Source of the DNA: Plasmopara viticola
Taxonomy: Eukaryota; Oomycota; Peronosporomycetes; Peronosporales; Peronosporaceae
Direction: 5' to 3'
Assembly: GCA_001695595.3 (NCBI GenBank)
Contig: MBPM02000051.1
Span: 248,001-312,000, forward strand
Length of the DNA stretch: 64,000 nt
In this document: positions 60,495 through 64,000 of the stretch, piece after piece
Layout: every line of letters begins with the position of its first letter
Position numbering within the stretch: position 1 is the stretch's first letter
Program-made: the position numbers and the translations under genes
Notes under the pieces: model-generated
The model's input: only the letters and a program-made list of their open reading frames with translations
The model's database searches: none
What the model was told of the DNA's origin: nothing

Positions 60495-60686
60495 TACATT
60501 ACCTTACATGATCTTAGTTTACGTAGCCGCTCACTGGTAATATAAAGCGTAAAAATAGTTACCGCACCTTTGGAGTTCATAAAGAGTTTTAGCTTGATAA
60601 ACCGGTGGTCTGATCCACTATTTAATGGTTATTTTAGTTGACAAAGGAAATGACGATAAGCAGCAAAACCAATAGTATCTCGTGCA

Positions 60687-61213
60687 ATGTTGGAAAGCAC
60701 GCGTGAGTTGCGCATGTTGTATAAGAAGTTACTTCGTTTAGCGCAGGGTCTTCCACCGACCAAACGTCAGTCGTCGATTGACCATATTCGTCGCGAGTTT
60801 CGCTGTCACGAAGACCTGACGGACCCAAAGGAGCAAGTATTTGATGTCAAGTCTCTCCTATTTTATACTTATAGTCTCCTGCTTCTTCTTCTCAGGGTGT
60901 CTGAACTCATCCAACGCGCGCAATCGTCGGTCAGCTACCTAAAGATCGTCACACCGCATGCCAAGTCCGGTAAGTGTTTTCGTTGTGTGCATTAAGTTCC
61001 ATTCTAACGCGGACGCATACAGACTCAGGCGTACAACGCTTCGTCTACCGTGACGGCCAGCGCATTAACGCCGCTGAGCTAGAGACGAAAGGAGAGGAAA
61101 ACGCGCGCTGGAAGATACAGGACATAGAAGCGGGCTATAAACGCCACCACCAGCTGTTGCGTCGCCAGCATTTTATGGATCGCAAAAGCGGTCCGCCACG
61201 CCCGATTTTTTAA
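60687..61213 (+). CDS. LYR-motif (Complex1_LYR) protein
   Basis: A small mitochondrial-type accessory protein of the LYR family, whose members bind acyl-ACP or Fe-S assembly factors and help respiratory-complex assembly. Three exons were inferred: 60687-60850, 60896-60969 and 61023-61213 (429 nt, 142 residues). The LYR helix is ELRMLYKKLLRLAQ near residues 7-20, with LYK in place of LYR, followed by a short loop and IRREFRCHEDL, the usual second helix. The C-terminal third (SGVQRFVYRDGQRI, then a charged coiled segment ending PRPIF) is an extension beyond the compact LYR fold. The first intron would be only 45 nt (GTCTCT donor). A GTATTT donor 14 bp earlier would align better with LYRM2 but leaves a stop, so that junction is uncertain. 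It is convergent with the PH/SNARE gene, 90 bp apart. The exact LYRM orthologue is not assigned. Confidence 0.8.
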
Positions 61214-61303
61214 TTACAACGTAGACAAACATGCGCTTTTTGGCTGTGGTATGCTTTACATAAAATCACCCTAATCTTTAAAATTTTATTATCAAAACCT
61301 TCA

Positions 61304-62362
61304 TTAAAAAAGCCGTGGACCAGCACTGAGCGTCACAGAAGCTTGTTTGGTCTGCTTCTCGACACGCGCTGTGACGTGGGAGAGATGGTGGTCGATACGC
61401 TCAATCTGCTGCGAGCTGTGACCGGCCTCGCCATTTAAAATGACCGCCTGAACCTCGAGTTCTCCAAGAGCTTGTGCTAATCGCTCCAAATCACTACCAC
61501 CAACGTCGCTACTGCTTTCCATGGCAAGAGGAAGGCGAGTAGGGCTTGTATTACCAGACTGGTGAGAGCGATGGGGTGAGCTTCCTTTTAAACCAGCAAG
61601 ATGTGATTTAGGACGCGTATCGTCTGAAAAAAGATGCAGCGTGGGGTTCTTAAGGCGCCGCAGCAGTTTGTCACCAAAATCAAGGTCGCGGTCAATTGCA
61701 CTTAAATCCTGCTCTATGGAATCAAGTTTCTCCCCTTGACTAACAATTTCGATGCAGGCTTCGCGGCCGACAAATTTTGCGGCTTCAACCTCACGCAGCG
61801 CTTCTGAAAGCAGCCCCTCTTTGCTTGTTGCCAGTGTCTGCATTTGCTGCTGAGGCGACAGTGTTGGCTGAGGGGACAGTGGCACGCTAAATCCGAATAG
61901 TTGCTTTTTGTTTGGGCTCACACTCTGGTCAATGGCCTGGCGCGTCAGCTGACGCTTAGCACCAAGAGCATTGCGGGCAACTTCAAGCCACTTGTTGCGA
62001 TCAGATAGTGTCTCTACAAACACATCGAGCTCAACATACCCCTTTTTGGGAGCGTGCCCAATCATTTTAAAACCAAATGGTCGATCAGCTGCTCCAATAA
62101 CACCAACAACGTACTCGTGCGGTTCAATGTTTGACAAATAAAATGACCCTTTAGGAGCAGGTACTTCACCACTGGTTGGGTGACAGGCCGCGCGACTTTC
62201 ATAGTACGAAACTTGATGGTTAGACCCATCCAGAACCAGGAATCGCATACGCCACGACTTTCGGAAATGTCCCCGCTTAGTCACGTAGCCCTCGCACGAA
62301 GTAGGTTGTGTTTTGTCGCCCGAAGCTGTCGCACCAGGCTCAGGCAACCGCAAGATGTTCAT
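61304..62362 (-). CDS. PH-domain protein with two SNAP-25-like SNARE helices (Qb+Qc)
   Basis: The single exon encodes 352 residues. Residues 23-135 form a PH domain (CEGYVTKRGHFRKSWRMRFL start, KGSFYLSNIEP, conserved Trp in DRNKWLEVARNAL end). A Ser/Pro/Gln-rich linker follows. Residues 182-238 align with the Qb helix of SNAP-25 (EIVSQGEKLDSIEQDL against DEQGEQLERIEEGM), with the zero-layer Gln at residue 209 conserved. Residues 290-345 align without gaps to the Qc helix (DLERLAQALGELEVQAV, then SSQQIERIDHHLSHVTARVE), but the zero-layer position is Ser316 rather than Gln. SNAP-25 itself relies on palmitoylated Cys between the helices; the linker here has none, so the PH domain probably supplies membrane binding (inference). 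It would act in vesicle fusion at a phosphoinositide-bearing membrane. The start at 62362 is the ATG before LRLPEP. It is divergent with the next gene over 189 bp. Confidence 0.85.
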   Translation of the reverse strand: MNILRLPEPGATASGDKTQPTSCEGYVTKRGHFRKSWRMRFLVLDGSNHQVSYYESRAACHPTSGEVPAPKGSFYLSNIEPHEYVVGVIGAADRPFGFKMIGHAPKKGYVELDVFVETLSDRNKWLEVARNALGAKRQLTRQAIDQSVSPNKKQLFGFSVPLSPQPTLSPQQQMQTLATSKEGLLSEALREVEAAKFVGREACIEIVSQGEKLDSIEQDLSAIDRDLDFGDKLLRRLKNPTLHLFSDDTRPKSHLAGLKGSSPHRSHQSGNTSPTRLPLAMESSSDVGGSDLERLAQALGELEVQAVILNGEAGHSSQQIERIDHHLSHVTARVEKQTKQASVTLSAGPRLF

Positions 62363-62551
62363 CTTAAGAAGCAAACGCGGTTGTTAGGACCTGAAGCCAC
62401 GTCCACGAAATGAAGGCTCGTGATACTTAAGGAGTTTTGCTATTATTATCGAAAAGTAGCTAGGAAAGCGAGTTTATTAATGATCAATGTAACATCTCAT
62501 GTTTGTATGGCACTATGGTTCACACTTGACGCTTTGTTTGAATCTGACAAA
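62363..62551. promoter_or_regulatory. Putative divergent promoter, PH/SNARE and downstream gene
   Basis: This 189-bp spacer lies between two outward-facing starts. In-frame ATGs at 62480 and 62507 precede the chosen start of the plus-strand gene, so part of this stretch could be coding instead. No definite core element was identified. Confidence 0.35.
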
Positions 62552-64000
62552 ATGGAGAAAATTGAGCAACTTCATCATGTCGAAGATGTGGGTCGGTTGT
62601 TACTGGAGACGCAAAAGCAATTACAAGTGATGCGCGAGCAGATGACAGCCGCTGCAAGGACCGTGGAGGCCAATGCATTGCCCATGCGCCAGAGTGCAGT
62701 GGTCACGAATGCTGAGGTGCAGGCTTTTAACGCTATTTTGCAGCAGACGGAGTTGGAACTCAAGGCGAAAGCAGAACTCGTGCTAAATGGAATGATCAGT
62801 AGCGGTAGCAGTGCACATAGTAATCAAAGTCATCGCGATTATCTTTTTCCTGCTGTCTCGGTTGCAGCAACCCCATTGATCAATTACCAAAGTGAAGACA
62901 GGAGAGCACACAAGTCCAGGCTGACAGGTTGTAAGGACGCTAGCTCCTCCTCTATGGAGTTTTTCCGCAAGGTAAAAAGCTATGGCAGTCACTTTGTTTA
63001 TTAGGGAGTCTGAAAACTATGCGTGTTGTTTAGCAATTTTGTAACAGCAAGGTAGAGATTCGGCAGTCGTTGAAGCCATCTCATGAACATTGGCAACACA
63101 CACCTATAGCTCACCGTGGTCACCTCGTGCGTAAGAAAACTTCGCAACACTGTCGTCTTTTGCCAAGTGTGGTTAAAGCCGATCCAAGCGAACCGACACC
63201 AGAGCTGGGCGAAGAAGATGCCAAATGCGGTCTTTTGAACTTGGTGACCCGCGGCTTTCTTCCAGCGTACGCAGATTTGACTCCAGCTTTTGCAGGATTC
63301 AACGGCACAAGAAATGGTACTAGTGGTGGTGCTGTCAAACTTTGTGCGACCCATTTTCACGAGCGCTCAGAGCATTCTACTCGAGTTATTCCACTTACTC
63401 AGTCGACAGGCTATAATCTCGCAGCTTTGAAATTTGATTTCCGTCCACCTTCTAGAGCTACACCTCCTGCCACTACCACCATCCCTATACAACACAACAT
63501 ACGAGCTAGCTCGATGACGCAAGGTTTGAACCGAGTCACGTTGTCAATTCCAAAATCGGACGGAGCGGAGAAGATTGATGTATCTGCCCATCGAAGGTCA
63601 GTAGAATTTGCTGCACTTGGTGCCGTGACGAATCAGAGCGATGAAATCCAGGAAAATTCCAATCGCGTTTTCGAATATCTGAACGACGAAGAGGGGCTCG
63701 AAGACGATCTGAAAGCCAAAGACGAAGGGGCTGATTTAAAAGAATCGGGGGCTAACTTTGTTGAAGTTCGTGGATGTAACAACGACCTGTCGGACGCATA
63801 TAGCCTCCACCAGTTTTATATTTACAAGGGGCGTGCTTTGAGAGAGACGCCCGAGTTCATTTCGTTTCGGCGGGTTGCACGGGACCTTTGGGGAAGTGTT
63901 GAAGAAATTTTACGAGCACTGGAGCGGTTGTTCACGCAATATTCTGTTTCATCGGCCCATGTCGATGGCGAACGATTGCTAGCACTTGCAGCTACAAATC
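62552..64000 (+). CDS. Large coiled-coil protein, possibly IQCH-like, 3' end outside window
   Basis: Two exons are visible, 62552-62971 and from 63034 to the window edge, joined by a 62-nt GTAAAA...TTTAG intron in phase 0. The frame is open throughout exon 2 (over 320 codons). The N-terminus is coiled-coil (VGRLLLETQKQLQVMREQM, then FNAILQQTELELKAKAELVL). The middle is a low-complexity region rich in Ser, Thr, Pro. Near the edge an ordered segment reads LSDAYSLHQFYIYKGRALRE, then PEFISFRRVARDLWGSVEEI and VDGERLLALA. This order of an N-terminal coiled coil followed by a TPEF-W-G segment recalls the IQ-motif protein H family of ciliary/flagellar proteins, but I rely on memory and no IQ motif or ATP-grasp part is in view. 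The start at 62552 (ACAAAATGG) was chosen over two upstream in-frame ATGs. Confidence 0.6.

Larger units (their letters stand above)
59371..60505 (+). mobile_element. LINE-derived element, longer copy G (1.1 kb)
   Basis: This shares the 5' end of the short family (TCGGAAAAGGTTGGGGTGACGCCC through the ...CTCCAGCACCAGG block) and the same 3' end, but between them retains coding sequence of a non-LTR retrotransposon. A perfect 15-bp target-site duplication ACATGATCTTAGTTT is at 59356-59370 and 60506-60520. It is internally deleted: the AP-endonuclease start is followed by the RT C-terminal part, with the catalytic RT core absent. The short copies keep only its ends plus a small piece around ACCTGGGCTCTTACCAAGTCAGA. 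The perfect duplication suggests recent insertion. It ends 166 bp before the LYR gene ATG. Confidence 0.93.

Noticed and set aside
1..64000. RXLR or Crinkler effectors
   Set aside because: I looked for signal peptides followed by RXLR/EER or LFLAK/HVLVVVP patterns and found none I would defend.
1..64000. CRISPR arrays, operons, bacterial insertion sequences
   Set aside because: The genes have spliceosomal introns and eukaryotic domain types; no regular spacer-repeat array is present.

Overview
The window reads as a nuclear genome segment of an oomycete, most likely a Phytophthora or downy-mildew type (inference). The protein-coding genes carry short GT-AG introns (about 45-110 nt). They include a PL3 pectate lyase, a peroxisomal uricase, a GATOR1 subunit and a katanin p80, and the repeats include decayed Ty3/gypsy and Mutator-like elements. 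The layout is bimodal: two compact gene islands and one isolated secreted enzyme sit in long gene-poor, repeat-derived DNA.

Island 1 (15.1-25.0 kb) holds, in order, Iml1/DEPDC5 (-), a cornichon/Erv14-family cargo receptor (-), katanin p80 (+) and urate oxidase (-). Cornichon and katanin are divergent over about 135 bp, and katanin and uricase are convergent. Island 2 (60.7 kb to the end) holds a LYR-motif protein (+), a PH-domain protein with two SNAP-25-like SNARE helices (-), and the first part of a large protein (+) that runs off the window and may be IQCH-like. A single-exon secreted PL3 pectate lyase stands alone at 43.6-44.5 kb. I rebuilt the splice structures by eye from reading-frame continuity, and the total coding lengths are multiples of three.

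The rest is mostly degraded. The best-defined repeat is a family of seven insertions sharing the same 5' end and the same 3' end with an AATAC-type tail, each flanked by an 11-15 bp target-site duplication. Six are about 325 bp long. One is 1.1 kb and contains the start of an AP-endonuclease domain joined to the C-terminal part of a LINE reverse transcriptase. The short copies are therefore deletion derivatives of a LINE that keep both ends. Other remnants are a Ty3/gypsy chromovirus (gag-like, protease, RT-adjacent, integrase, chromodomain) at 34.0-36.6 kb on the minus strand, a second related fragment near 40 kb, a Mutator-like transposase pseudogene at 36.9-37.8 kb, a roughly 104-bp degenerate tandem repeat at 52-53 kb, and a tRNA-like pol III element at 54.7 kb.

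The candidates most worth a second look are the LINE-derived short family (structured 5' end, an inverted pair at 41 kb, a young copy just upstream of the LYR gene), the PH-Qb-Qc SNARE with an apparent Ser in one ionic zero-layer position, and an Iml1 without a visible DEP domain. Long stretches (1-13.7, 25-29.8, 44.5-52 kb) show nothing I can support as a gene.
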